From assembly GCF_016741815.1 (NCBI RefSeq), contig NZ_JAERRJ010000014.1, positions 62,001-126,000 on the forward strand: a DNA stretch of 64,000 nt, read 5' to 3'. This document shows positions 18,245 through 26,162 of the stretch, piece by piece. The stretch comes from Nocardia acididurans (GTDB lineage: Bacteria; Actinomycetota; Actinomycetes; Mycobacteriales; Mycobacteriaceae). Below the pieces are notes generated by a model, which was given only the letters and a program-made list of their open reading frames with translations, was not told where the DNA came from and did not search any database. Every line of letters begins with the position of its first letter. Positions within the stretch are counted from its first letter, which is position 1. The translations under genes and the position numbers were made by a program.

Positions 18245-19573
18245 ATGTCGCACTGCCCCTCCCGCCTGCTCGTCCGTGTTCACCGCGCACCGGTGCTGGT
18301 GCTGCTCCTGCTGGTGGGGCTGATCGTCGCGGCGATCGGGGTCGCCGCGACGCTGCCCGCCCGCTCCACCGCGCCGGTGGCCGTCGCGGCCGATCCCGGT
18401 GCGGCGCTGTCGGCGCAGATCGCGCAGCTGCGCGGGCAACTCGATCGGATGCCCGGCAATGCGCCGCGCTGGGCGGCGCTCGGCGGAGCGTATGTGGAGC
18501 TGGCGCGGATCACCGGGGACCCCGCCAATTACGGTGCGGCACAGCGTGCGCTGGACCGTTCCCTGGAATTGCAGCCCGAAGGGAACGCTGACGCCCTGAT
18601 CGGGCTGGGCGCGCTGAAGAACGCGCTGCACGAGTTCGGTCCTGCGAAAGGCTATGCGGAGCAGGCTGTTTCGCTGCGCCCCAGCAGCGCGGACGCGTAC
18701 GGGGTGCTGGCCGACGCACTGACCCAGCTCGGCGAGGCCGATGCGGCGACCGTCGCCGTGCAGCGCATGCTGGATCTGCGGCCCGGCGTCGCGTCGTTCA
18801 CCCGCGCGGCCTACGACCTCGAGTTGCACGGCCGCACCGATGACGCGCGGACGGCGCTGGAGATGGCGCTGAACGCGGCGAGCACCGCGGATCAGATCGC
18901 GTTCTGCCGGTATCACCTGGGTGAGCTGGCCTTCGATACCGGGCGGCTGGACGAGGCCGAAACCCACTACCGCGCAGGGCTTCTGGCCGATCCGACGCAC
19001 GTCGCACTGCGGCAGGGTCAGGCCAAGGCGCTGGCCGCGCGTGGTGACACCGATCGGGCCGTGGAGCTGTATCGCGAGGTGACCGAGGATTCCCCGCTGC
19101 CCGGATATCTGATCGAGCTGGCCGAACTGCTGGAGTCCGCGGGCCGCACCGAGGAGGCGGCCGCCGCCTATGCGGTGGTCACCGATCGGTTCCGCGCGCT
19201 CGAGGCGCAGGGCGTCACCGAGTATGTGGATGCCGCCCTGCTCGCCGCCGAGCACGGTGACCCCGCCGAGGCGGTTCGCCTGGCGCAGTTGGAATTCGGT
19301 CGCAGGCAGAACGTTCTCACCGCCGATGTGCTGGCCTGGTCACTGCACCGGGCCGGGCGCGACGCGGAGGCGATCGGGTACGCCGACCGGGCGAATGCGC
19401 TGGGCCGGCGCAGCGCCTCGCTCGCCTACCATCGCGGCATGATCCTTGCGGCGCTAGGTGATACGGATCGGGCCGCCGCCGCGCTGACCGACGCCCTGAC
19501 CATCAATCCGCATTTCTCCCCGCTGCACGCGCCCCGCGCACGGCAGGCGCTCGACGCGCTCACCACCCGCTGA
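18245..19573 (+). CDS. Membrane-anchored TPR-repeat protein
   Basis: A 442-aa protein with one N-terminal membrane helix (LVLLLLVGLIVAAIGVAATL) and an otherwise extracytoplasmic or cytoplasmic helical body of at least eight tetratricopeptide-like repeats (for example A-x-GxxY-x-ELARITGDPANYGAAQ and LGELAFDTGRLDEAE). TPRs mediate protein contacts; the partner is plausibly the DUF4331 protein encoded just upstream. The ATG at 18245 is used because it directly precedes the membrane helix. Confidence 0.78.
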   Translation: MSHCPSRLLVRVHRAPVLVLLLLVGLIVAAIGVAATLPARSTAPVAVAADPGAALSAQIAQLRGQLDRMPGNAPRWAALGGAYVELARITGDPANYGAAQRALDRSLELQPEGNADALIGLGALKNALHEFGPAKGYAEQAVSLRPSSADAYGVLADALTQLGEADAATVAVQRMLDLRPGVASFTRAAYDLELHGRTDDARTALEMALNAASTADQIAFCRYHLGELAFDTGRLDEAETHYRAGLLADPTHVALRQGQAKALAARGDTDRAVELYREVTEDSPLPGYLIELAELLESAGRTEEAAAAYAVVTDRFRALEAQGVTEYVDAALLAAEHGDPAEAVRLAQLEFGRRQNVLTADVLAWSLHRAGRDAEAIGYADRANALGRRSASLAYHRGMILAALGDTDRAAAALTDALTINPHFSPLHAPRARQALDALTTR

Positions 19574-19653
19574 AGCGCGGCTACTCGCCCGAACCGGCCC
19601 CGGGTTCCAGTTCGGCGGCGAACGATTCCTCGATCCCGGACAGGAAGTCGACG

Positions 19654-20481
19654 ATGAGCGCGAGATCGCGCTCACCGTCGCGCTGGTTCATCCCGCTCGC
19701 GGCCGCCGTTCTCACCGCCGCCGCCTGTTCCGCCGATCCCGGCACCCCCGAAATCCCTTCCGCCGAGGACTATCTCGGCAAATGGAACTACGACCGCCCC
19801 GACCCCGCCGCCATGACCAATATGGCCGTGCTGCACCTGCCCACCGGTACGGCGCAGGCCCCGCAGATCGGCGATATCGTTGTCACCCGCGATCCGGCCG
19901 CACCGGACACCCACCTCATCGGCCGCACCGATGTCGGCTGCACCTGGCGCTTCCGCCTCGATCCCGATGCGCTGCGGCTGGATCCCCCGGCCCAGCTGTG
20001 CAACAACCCCACCTCGCATGTCTCCTACACCATCACCGCCTGGACCGCGACGGTCTCCGGCGACCGGATGACCGAGGTCTTCAGCGCGAAAAGCCATCGC
20101 GCCGACCGGGATCTGGACTTCGCCCTGGAGAAGGGCGCCCGCACCCGCACCACAGAATCGGATCCCGCTGCCGCGCCGGCCTTCGTCGGAGCCTGGACAT
20201 TCGCCCCGACCCACCAGGGAACCCTCACCGTGACAGCGGATTTCGGCAATCGCATCACCGCCGTCACCGGTGACGGCTGCCAGTGGACGCTGCTCGCCCG
20301 CGGCAACACCGCGAAACTCGATCCGCCCGTGCAGACCTGCCCGCGCTCCGACGGCGGCACCGAGACGCTCACCTCGTGGACGATCGCCGCCGCCGGAGAC
20401 CACCTGGACACCATCATGATCGGCGTCCACGCGTCGGGCGCGGCGTTCACCATCGGCGCCGGGTCGCTGACCAAATCCTGA
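19654..20481 (+). CDS. Lipoprotein with two tandem lipocalin-like domains
   Basis: A 275-aa protein whose signal peptide ends in a lipobox, LTAAAC. The mature part is an internal duplication: residues about 40-150 and 172-270 share the pattern (F/Y)LGxWxx..., GCxW, LDPPxQxC, SYTITAWT/LTSWTI and GDxxxxxxxx. Each unit has two cysteines that could form a disulfide. The function is unrecognised; the shape suggests ligand binding at the outer membrane face. AGGAAG lies 6 nt before the ATG. Confidence 0.7.
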   Translation: MSARSRSPSRWFIPLAAAVLTAAACSADPGTPEIPSAEDYLGKWNYDRPDPAAMTNMAVLHLPTGTAQAPQIGDIVVTRDPAAPDTHLIGRTDVGCTWRFRLDPDALRLDPPAQLCNNPTSHVSYTITAWTATVSGDRMTEVFSAKSHRADRDLDFALEKGARTRTTESDPAAAPAFVGAWTFAPTHQGTLTVTADFGNRITAVTGDGCQWTLLARGNTAKLDPPVQTCPRSDGGTETLTSWTIAAAGDHLDTIMIGVHASGAAFTIGAGSLTKS

Positions 20482-20549
20482 GCTCGGCTTCCCAGCGTCC
20501 CAGACAGGCACTACCGTGAGGCGTACCCGACTACCGGAATGGTGACGAC

Positions 20550-20942
20550 ATGGCGACGACAGACCGCGGTCCGCACATCTTCCCCGCCGGACTGGATCGG
20601 CTGCAGAGCCGATACCTCAACCCCCTGGTCCGCCCACTGGCCCCCTATCTGCCCGGGTTCGCATTGCTCGAGCACCGGGGCCGCAAATCAGGTGCCGATT
20701 ACACGACCCCCGTCAACGTGGTCCCGGCCCGGGGAGTATTCGTGGTCGTCCTCGGCCATGGCGTCACCGACTGGGCGCGCAACATCCTCGCGGCCGGAAC
20801 GGGTAACGCGCGCACCACCTTTCGAAAAGTCCACCTGACGAACCCGCGCATCGTCGACCCGGCTGCGCCCGATCCGAGCCTGCCGCTGGCGGCGCGAGTG
20901 GCCGGGCGGAAGCTGCGGTTGTTCATCGCGGATATCGCCTGA
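20550..20942 (+). CDS. F420H2-dependent nitroreductase-family protein (DUF385/Ddn-like)
   Basis: A 130-aa protein of the deazaflavin-dependent oxidoreductase family. The split-barrel motif LEHRGRKSGADYTTPVNV and the later NILAAGTGNARTTF resemble Ddn-type proteins of mycobacteria. Members use coenzyme F420 and reduce quinones or nitro compounds. Its last 20 bases overlap the 3' end of the convergent MFS gene. Confidence 0.83.
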   Translation: MATTDRGPHIFPAGLDRLQSRYLNPLVRPLAPYLPGFALLEHRGRKSGADYTTPVNVVPARGVFVVVLGHGVTDWARNILAAGTGNARTTFRKVHLTNPRIVDPAAPDPSLPLAARVAGRKLRLFIADIA

Positions 20943-21918
20943 ACACCTGGCGGACTTTCGCGCGCTCGCGGATCAGGCCCGCACCGAACATCCAGTACTG
21001 CGCGAAGACCAGACCGGTCAGCGAACCGAGGGTGATCAGGCAGGCTTCCGGGGAGTGCAGTGTGAACAGCACCCCGGCGACGGCGAGCATCACGCCGACG
21101 GTGAGCAGGGCGCGGGTGGTCCCGGCGGAAATCCGCTGCGGCGCAATCGATTGCGGGACGCCGCGGCGGGCCTGCTGCAGGCGGAACAGATGGATGTCGG
21201 CGGTGCTGTCGCCGAACTCGCGGGCCAGGACGCGCCGGGCCGCGCGCAGCCGGCCCCGGCCCTCCAGCCAGACGGGCGACTCGGGCACCACGGCGAGTCC
21301 GGCCAGCAGCAGCAGGCCGGGCGCCAGGCCCAGTCCGAACATCCAGCGCCACGCGCTGTCCGGAGCGCAGAGCAGGTGCGCGACGTACGCGCTGACGAGG
21401 CCGGTCAGGAACATGACCTGGCCGAGCACCAGCAGTTCGCGACGCCGCTCGGCGGGTGCGATCTCGGAGAGGTAGCGGGGTACGGTCACCGCGCCCAGAC
21501 CGGCGCCCAGACCCTGAATCAGCAAGGCCGCCAGCAGTATTCCGAGATCCGGGGTGACCGCGGCGAGGAGACCGCCGACGAGGAACAGCGCCGCGGCGGG
21601 CAGCAGTGCCCGGCGTGGGCCGACGCGATCGCCGAGGCGGCCGCCGCCGAGCGCGCCGACCACGGCCCCCACCGGCAGCACCGCGACCACGGCGACCTGC
21701 TCGATGGTTCCCAACCGCAGCTCATCGGTGATGAACAGCTGCGCGACGGCCGCCACCGCGCTGAAATAGCCGAACAGGAAGCTCGCGAGGGCCGCGATGC
21801 CCGCCCACAACCAGATGCGCCGCGAGGGCGGTTCGTCGGTGACGACGCCATTGGTCACCACGCGCCGCACCGGAACCGGCCGGTGCGCGCGTGACGTCCG
21901 GTGAACAGTGGCGGTCAC
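20923..21918 (-). CDS. MFS sugar-transporter-like protein, short (about eight membrane segments)
   Basis: A 331-aa membrane protein related to the sugar-porter branch of the major facilitator family. The loop motif GGRLGDRVGPRRALL follows helix 2, PRYLSEIAPAERRRE follows helix 4, and PESPVWL follows helix 6, matching the sugar-porter pattern. Only about two further helices follow instead of six, so the C-terminal third is missing. The frame ends naturally, 20 nt inside the end of the convergent gene. It could be a truncated, non-transporting copy. Confidence 0.68.
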   Translation of the reverse strand: MTATVHRTSRAHRPVPVRRVVTNGVVTDEPPSRRIWLWAGIAALASFLFGYFSAVAAVAQLFITDELRLGTIEQVAVVAVLPVGAVVGALGGGRLGDRVGPRRALLPAAALFLVGGLLAAVTPDLGILLAALLIQGLGAGLGAVTVPRYLSEIAPAERRRELLVLGQVMFLTGLVSAYVAHLLCAPDSAWRWMFGLGLAPGLLLLAGLAVVPESPVWLEGRGRLRAARRVLAREFGDSTADIHLFRLQQARRGVPQSIAPQRISAGTTRALLTVGVMLAVAGVLFTLHSPEACLITLGSLTGLVFAQYWMFGAGLIRERAKVRQVFRRYPR

Positions 21919-22171
21919 CGCGGCACTGCCGACATGTGGTCGTCGCGGCCGCGAACCTCGGCTGAACCTTTCTGCTCCGCAATGACGGTGAGGGCACGCA
22001 TGGGATCTCCATCCACGCCGGGACGAGTGGCTGTGGGCTAGTCGCTCTACTCGGCAGGTTCGGGGCTGGCGGGATTACGCCGTCCACGATCCCGCCGGAC
22101 CCTGAGCCGCGGCTGAGATTCACCCTGCGCGGAACTTAAAACTGAAACTGAATTCGCTCAGTCACAGCAGG

Positions 22172-23020
22172 CTAGCCACCGGCCGCGACGTCGCGCAGGG
22201 CCAGCGGCGGGCGGCCCGCGAACCGCTCGATCGCCGGGGTGACCTGGTAGAGCTGATGGCCGGATCCGATGTCCTTGAACAGTTTCCACAGATGCGACAG
22301 ATGCTCCACGGCCACCTCGTCGCGATAGCGCGGCAGCGCGGTGCGCACCCACTCCTCCGGATCGGTGTCGACGTAGCGGACGCCCAGCGCCGCGGCGGCC
22401 TCGCCCGCAGTGAGCACCTCACCGCACAGCCAGTACACCGATTCCACCGGGCCGTCCTCGAGCAGCAGGCCGGTGCCCACCCGCGCGACGTCCTGGGCCG
22501 CGATGAGCGGGAGCACCGTATCCGGTGAGCCGAGAGGCAGGGCCAGCACACCCGAATCGCCGATGGCGAAGCGCAGGTTCTCGAAGAACACGGCGGCGCG
22601 CAGGTGCACCGCGCCGATCTCGGCGCGGTCGAGGACCTGTTCGGCCACCCAGTGCCTGCGCATGTGCGGGGTGCCCGCGTGCGGGTCGGAGCCGAGCTGG
22701 GATACCGCGACCACGCGGGTCAGCTGCTCCTGGCGTGCGGCGGCCGCGAAAGCCGCTGTGGCGTCCAGCATTCCGGCGGTGACCGGGTAGGTGAGGTAGG
22801 CGCGGCGGACACCGCGCACGGCGGGCAGCACGGTGGTGATCTCGCGCAGGTCGCCCAGGATCACCTCCGCGCCACGGTCTTTGAGTTCGGCGGCGCGGGC
22901 GTCGTCGGAGTGGACGAAGGCCCGGACCGGGCGATCCGCGCGGAGCAGGGCTTCGGTGACCAGGCGGCCGGTCGAACCCTGTTGTCCGCCTGCGGCTCCG
23001 GTGACGAGGATCGGTTCCAT
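22172..23020 (-). CDS. NmrA-like NAD(P)-binding protein
   Basis: A 282-aa atypical short-chain dehydrogenase. It begins MEPILVTGAAGGQQG with a Rossmann nucleotide loop and continues with SQLGSDPHAG and RAAVFFENL, as in NmrA/HSCARG-type redox sensors and quinone reductases. It starts 11 nt after the stop of the saccharopine-dehydrogenase-like gene and so belongs to the operon under the twin TetR operators. Confidence 0.8.
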   Translation of the reverse strand: MEPILVTGAAGGQQGSTGRLVTEALLRADRPVRAFVHSDDARAAELKDRGAEVILGDLREITTVLPAVRGVRRAYLTYPVTAGMLDATAAFAAAARQEQLTRVVAVSQLGSDPHAGTPHMRRHWVAEQVLDRAEIGAVHLRAAVFFENLRFAIGDSGVLALPLGSPDTVLPLIAAQDVARVGTGLLLEDGPVESVYWLCGEVLTAGEAAAALGVRYVDTDPEEWVRTALPRYRDEVAVEHLSHLWKLFKDIGSGHQLYQVTPAIERFAGRPPLALRDVAAGG

Positions 23021-23031
23021 TGCTGCTCTCC

Positions 23032-24036
23032 TCACGATTCGGCGGGCAGGTCGAGGGTGAAGGCGTCGCGGTCGGCGAGGGTGCGCAGGAAATCGCGGGC
23101 GTCGAAGGCGTCGGCCGGGGCCAGCACGCCGCTCTTCACCGCACCCTCGGCGATGCGGACGGCGGCCTCGACCGAGGCGAGGGCGCCCGCGCGCCACAGG
23201 TCGCGACCGCGCAGGGAGCCCGAGGCGGAGCCGTTCGCGGCGAGAACCTGTGCGGCGATGGTGAATTCGCTGGCCGCGCGTTCCGCGGAGTCGACGTGCT
23301 CGCTGGTGAACGCCTGCTCCTCCTCGAAGGTGCGGGCGGTGAGCTGGGCTTCGACCGAGCACACCGGGGTGTGCCGGGGAATGGTGAACGGCTCCGGGAA
23401 CGGGACCGGTGCGATCACCGTGCGCGGGCCGACCGGCGGCGGGAAGGCGAAGACGGCATTGCGGGGTTCCACGAATCCGGTACGCAGAGCACCGTTCTCG
23501 TAGCCGATGCGCTCGGTGTCGGCGAAGAGCAGGCGGGCGGTGTTCACCGCGCCGGTGGTCATCTTCCAGTTGGTGACGGCGTAGGCCACGGTGATCCGGT
23601 CGATGTCGGGCACCGCGCGGGCGACCGCTCCGGCCAGCAGATCGCCGAGTCCGCCGTAGAAGCTGAGGCTGGGAATCATGGTGATTCCGGCGCGCTGCGC
23701 CTGCTCGGTCAGGGTGTCGTAGATCCGGCGCACCGGGTGGATTTCGACGGAGTGGTCCACGTAGTGGCACCCTGCCTCCGCTGCGGCCTGCGCCACGGGT
23801 TGTCCCGTAATCGCAAAGGGCCCAGCGCAATTGATGAGGACGTCGGCGGTCTCGGCGAGGGCGTGCAGGGCGTCCGGATCGTCGGCGGCGGCGACGTGGA
23901 TGCGCGGATGGCCGAGCGCGGCGAGCCCGGAGGAGTCGCGCCCGGACAGTACGACATCCTTTCCGCGGGAGAGAAGTTCGGTGGTGACCAGGCGGCCGGT
24001 GTGGCCGGTGGCCCCGTAGACGGCGTAAATCGTCAT
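23032..24036 (-). CDS. Saccharopine dehydrogenase-like NAD(P)-binding protein
   Basis: A 334-aa protein with an N-terminal Rossmann fold (AVYGATGHTGRLV) and the family pattern VLINCAGPFAITGQPV...GCHYVD. Known relatives include enoyl reductase-like proteins acting on lipids; the substrate is not predictable. The ATG at 24036 is preferred over a TTG nine bases upstream because GGAAG lies 6 nt before it. First gene of a two-gene operon divergent from a TetR regulator. Confidence 0.83.
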   Translation of the reverse strand: MTIYAVYGATGHTGRLVTTELLSRGKDVVLSGRDSSGLAALGHPRIHVAAADDPDALHALAETADVLINCAGPFAITGQPVAQAAAEAGCHYVDHSVEIHPVRRIYDTLTEQAQRAGITMIPSLSFYGGLGDLLAGAVARAVPDIDRITVAYAVTNWKMTTGAVNTARLLFADTERIGYENGALRTGFVEPRNAVFAFPPPVGPRTVIAPVPFPEPFTIPRHTPVCSVEAQLTARTFEEEQAFTSEHVDSAERAASEFTIAAQVLAANGSASGSLRGRDLWRAGALASVEAAVRIAEGAVKSGVLAPADAFDARDFLRTLADRDAFTLDLPAES

Positions 24037-24049
24037 GATGATCAACTTC

Positions 24050-24064
24050 CATACTCTGGGTATG
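24050..24064. promoter_or_regulatory. TetR operator copy 1
   Basis: CATACTCTGGGTATG: a 15-nt palindrome with one mismatch between arms, 14 nt before the start of the leftward operon. It matches the second copy at 12 of 15 positions or better and lies on the promoter side of the regulator. Confidence 0.75.
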
Positions 24065-24078
24065 TATATCGAGACTTA

Positions 24079-24093
24079 CATACTCGGAGTATG
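24079..24093. promoter_or_regulatory. TetR operator copy 2
   Basis: CATACTCGGAGTATG: a perfect 15-nt palindrome centred on a G, 29 bp from the centre of the first copy. It lies in the 92-nt gap between the divergent TetR gene and its presumed target operon, so one bound repressor could silence both directions. Confidence 0.8.
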
Positions 24094-24128
24094 CAAGTCA
24101 ATGACCGCCCGCCCGATACATTGAGTGC

Positions 24129-24725
24129 GTGACCGCACGCCGCACCCAAGCCGAACGCTCGGACGCAACGATGGGCAAACTCGTCGACGCCGCCCGAAAC
24201 CTGTTCGGCCGCAACGGCTACGCGGCCACCTCCATCGACGCCATCGCCGCCGCCGCCGGCCTGACCAAGGGCGCGGCCTACCACCACTTCACCGACAAGG
24301 CCGCCCTCTTCCGGGCCGCCTTCATCGCCGAGCAGCAGTGGATGGCGAACGAATTGGAGCAGGTCGCGGTCGCCGCCCCCGACTCCTGGACCGCCCTGCT
24401 GAACGGCACCCGCACCTTCCTGGAACTCAGCCTGGAAACCCGCTTCCGCCGCATCGTCGTCCTGGACGCGCCCTCGGTCCTGGGCTGGGAAACCGTCCGC
24501 GCCATCGAATCCGACCACACCCTGCGCGTCCTGACCGCGGGCCTGGCCCTGGCCACCGCGGAGGGCAGGCTAACCGACGGCGACCTCCATATCCGCCGCC
24601 ACCTCATCTTCGGCGCGCTCTGCGAAGGTGGCATGCTCCTGGCCCGCACCCCCGACCCCGCTACGGCTCTCCCCCAGGTCGTCGCCGAGGCCCGCAGGCT
24701 GCTGGAGGCGCTGAAGCAGGAGTAG
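24129..24725 (+). CDS. TetR family transcriptional regulator
   Basis: A 198-aa regulator. The N-terminal helix-turn-helix spans about residues 15-55 (LFGRNGYAATSIDAIAAAAG...GAAYHHFTDK). The C-terminal ligand domain is of ordinary length. It is divergent from the NAD(P)-binding pair and separated by two near-identical palindromes, so it probably represses that operon and itself. The GTG start at 24129 places the motif at the normal distance. Confidence 0.9.
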   Translation: MTARRTQAERSDATMGKLVDAARNLFGRNGYAATSIDAIAAAAGLTKGAAYHHFTDKAALFRAAFIAEQQWMANELEQVAVAAPDSWTALLNGTRTFLELSLETRFRRIVVLDAPSVLGWETVRAIESDHTLRVLTAGLALATAEGRLTDGDLHIRRHLIFGALCEGGMLLARTPDPATALPQVVAEARRLLEALKQE

Positions 24726-24771
24726 GGGTTATCGTGGCCACGGAAGATCGTCTGGGACACGGGGAGTGCGG

Positions 24772-26037
24772 ATGAGTCGAGCAGAACGAGTGGGCACCAC
24801 AACACCGCGACGGTCCCCGGCGGCGCGCCGATCACCCGGCCGTACCGCACACCCGACCGCCGAACCAGGCCGCGCACTCGCCGCGACATCCGCGCCGATC
24901 ACCGCCTTGCGTCCCCTCATGATCGCCGCCGCGGCGATATCGATGGCGCTCACCACAGCGGGTCCGGCCACGGCCAGTCCCGCCGATACCGTCCCGGGGG
25001 AGGTGGCGTCGGCCACCGCCATTGTCGACCGCGCATCCCTGCCGCCCACCTCGGACGGCCTCCTGCTCGAATACTGGTCGCGCGGTTCCGACGGACAGCC
25101 GCGACTGAGCACCGGTGTCGTCTACGTGCCCGCCGGAGATCCACCGTCCGGCGGCTGGCCGATCGTCTCCTACGCCCACGGCACAGCCGGTATCGGCGAT
25201 ACGTGCCTCCCCGCCCTGAACGACCGCGCCCGCAGCGTCTCCGCCAAGGCCGCGCCCTTCCTTGCCGCCGGATATGCCTTCGCCGCAACGGATTACATCG
25301 GCTTCGGCACCCCGGGTGTCCTCCCCTACCTCGACGGCCGAGCCGCCGCCCACAGCGTCGTCGACATGGTCCGCGCCGCCCGCGCGGTCCTGCCCGCCCT
25401 CGCACCCAGCTGGGCGGTGGTCGGCCAATCCCAGGGCGGGCAGGCCGCCCTGTTCACCGCCGACCGAGCCACCACCGACGCCCCCGACCTGGACTTCCGG
25501 GGCACGGTCGCGGTAGGCCCGCCCTCCCAGTTCGACACCCTGCTCCAGTTCGCCGCACCCGCGGTGCCACCGATACCGTTCGGCGCCGGTTCCTTCGCGT
25601 ACATCCTTGCGGGACTCCGTGATTCACGCCCAGACCTCCGCGTCGACGACTACCTCACGCCGGTGGGCCGCCGCGTGGTGGACGGCGCGGAAGCCGCCTG
25701 CGACGGCCCGCAACTCCAGGCCCTCACCGACGGCGTGGCCATCGGCGACATGCTCTCCGTCCCCCTGCTCGGCACTCCCCTCGCAACCGCCCTGCGCGAC
25801 ACCATGTCCGTCCCCGTCACCGGCTACGACCGCCCCCTCCTGATCATCCAGGGCATCACCGACACCACGGTCCCGGCCCCACTCACCGCCACCCTCGTCA
25901 CCCAACTCCTCCTCAACGGCCAGCCCGTCACCGTCCGCCCCTTCCCCGGCAACCACGTCCCCACCGAAAACGCCTCCATGCCAACGGCGGTCGAGTTCGT
26001 CCAGAGCTTGTTCGCGAACCAGCGCCCGCTGCCGTGA
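24772..26037 (+). CDS. Secretory lipase-family alpha/beta hydrolase
   Basis: A 421-aa exported hydrolase. An unusually long basic N-terminus precedes the membrane segment PLMIAAAAISMALTTAGPATASP. The catalytic core shows YAHGTAG (oxyanion), the nucleophile in GQSQGGQAAL, Asp in GITDTTVP and His in PGNHVPT. Relatives are fungal and actinobacterial secreted lipases/esterases. ATG at 24772 has GGGGAG 5 nt upstream. A hairpin terminator follows. Confidence 0.85.
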   Translation: MSRAERVGTTTPRRSPAARRSPGRTAHPTAEPGRALAATSAPITALRPLMIAAAAISMALTTAGPATASPADTVPGEVASATAIVDRASLPPTSDGLLLEYWSRGSDGQPRLSTGVVYVPAGDPPSGGWPIVSYAHGTAGIGDTCLPALNDRARSVSAKAAPFLAAGYAFAATDYIGFGTPGVLPYLDGRAAAHSVVDMVRAARAVLPALAPSWAVVGQSQGGQAALFTADRATTDAPDLDFRGTVAVGPPSQFDTLLQFAAPAVPPIPFGAGSFAYILAGLRDSRPDLRVDDYLTPVGRRVVDGAEAACDGPQLQALTDGVAIGDMLSVPLLGTPLATALRDTMSVPVTGYDRPLLIIQGITDTTVPAPLTATLVTQLLLNGQPVTVRPFPGNHVPTENASMPTAVEFVQSLFANQRPLP

Positions 26038-26050
26038 CGCGGTAGGCGGA

Positions 26051-26078
26051 TGGCCGGCCGCTCCATTGCGGCCGGCCA
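26051..26078 (+). terminator. Hairpin terminator of the lipase gene
   Basis: A perfect 11-bp stem, TGGCCGGCCGC with GCGGCCGGCCA, and a 6-nt loop, 13 nt after the lipase stop. Confidence 0.75.
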
Positions 26079-26122
26079 CAGCGGCTCACAGTGAACGGCT
26101 GCACCGTGACCGGAATCGGAAG

Positions 26123-26150
26123 CGCCGTTTCACCCCTCCTCGAAACGGCG
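26123..26150 (-). terminator. Hairpin terminator of the AraC-type gene
   Basis: A 9-bp stem, CGCCGTTTC with GAAACGGCG, and a 10-nt loop, 12 nt past the stop at 26163 in the leftward direction. Confidence 0.65.
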
Positions 26151-26162
26151 TTCCCACGACAA

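Noticed and set aside
22172..24052. Single fused reading frame covering both NAD(P)-binding genes
   Set aside because: The upstream half of that frame is out of register with the Rossmann-fold protein at 23032-24036. Two separate genes with their own ribosome-binding sites explain the region.
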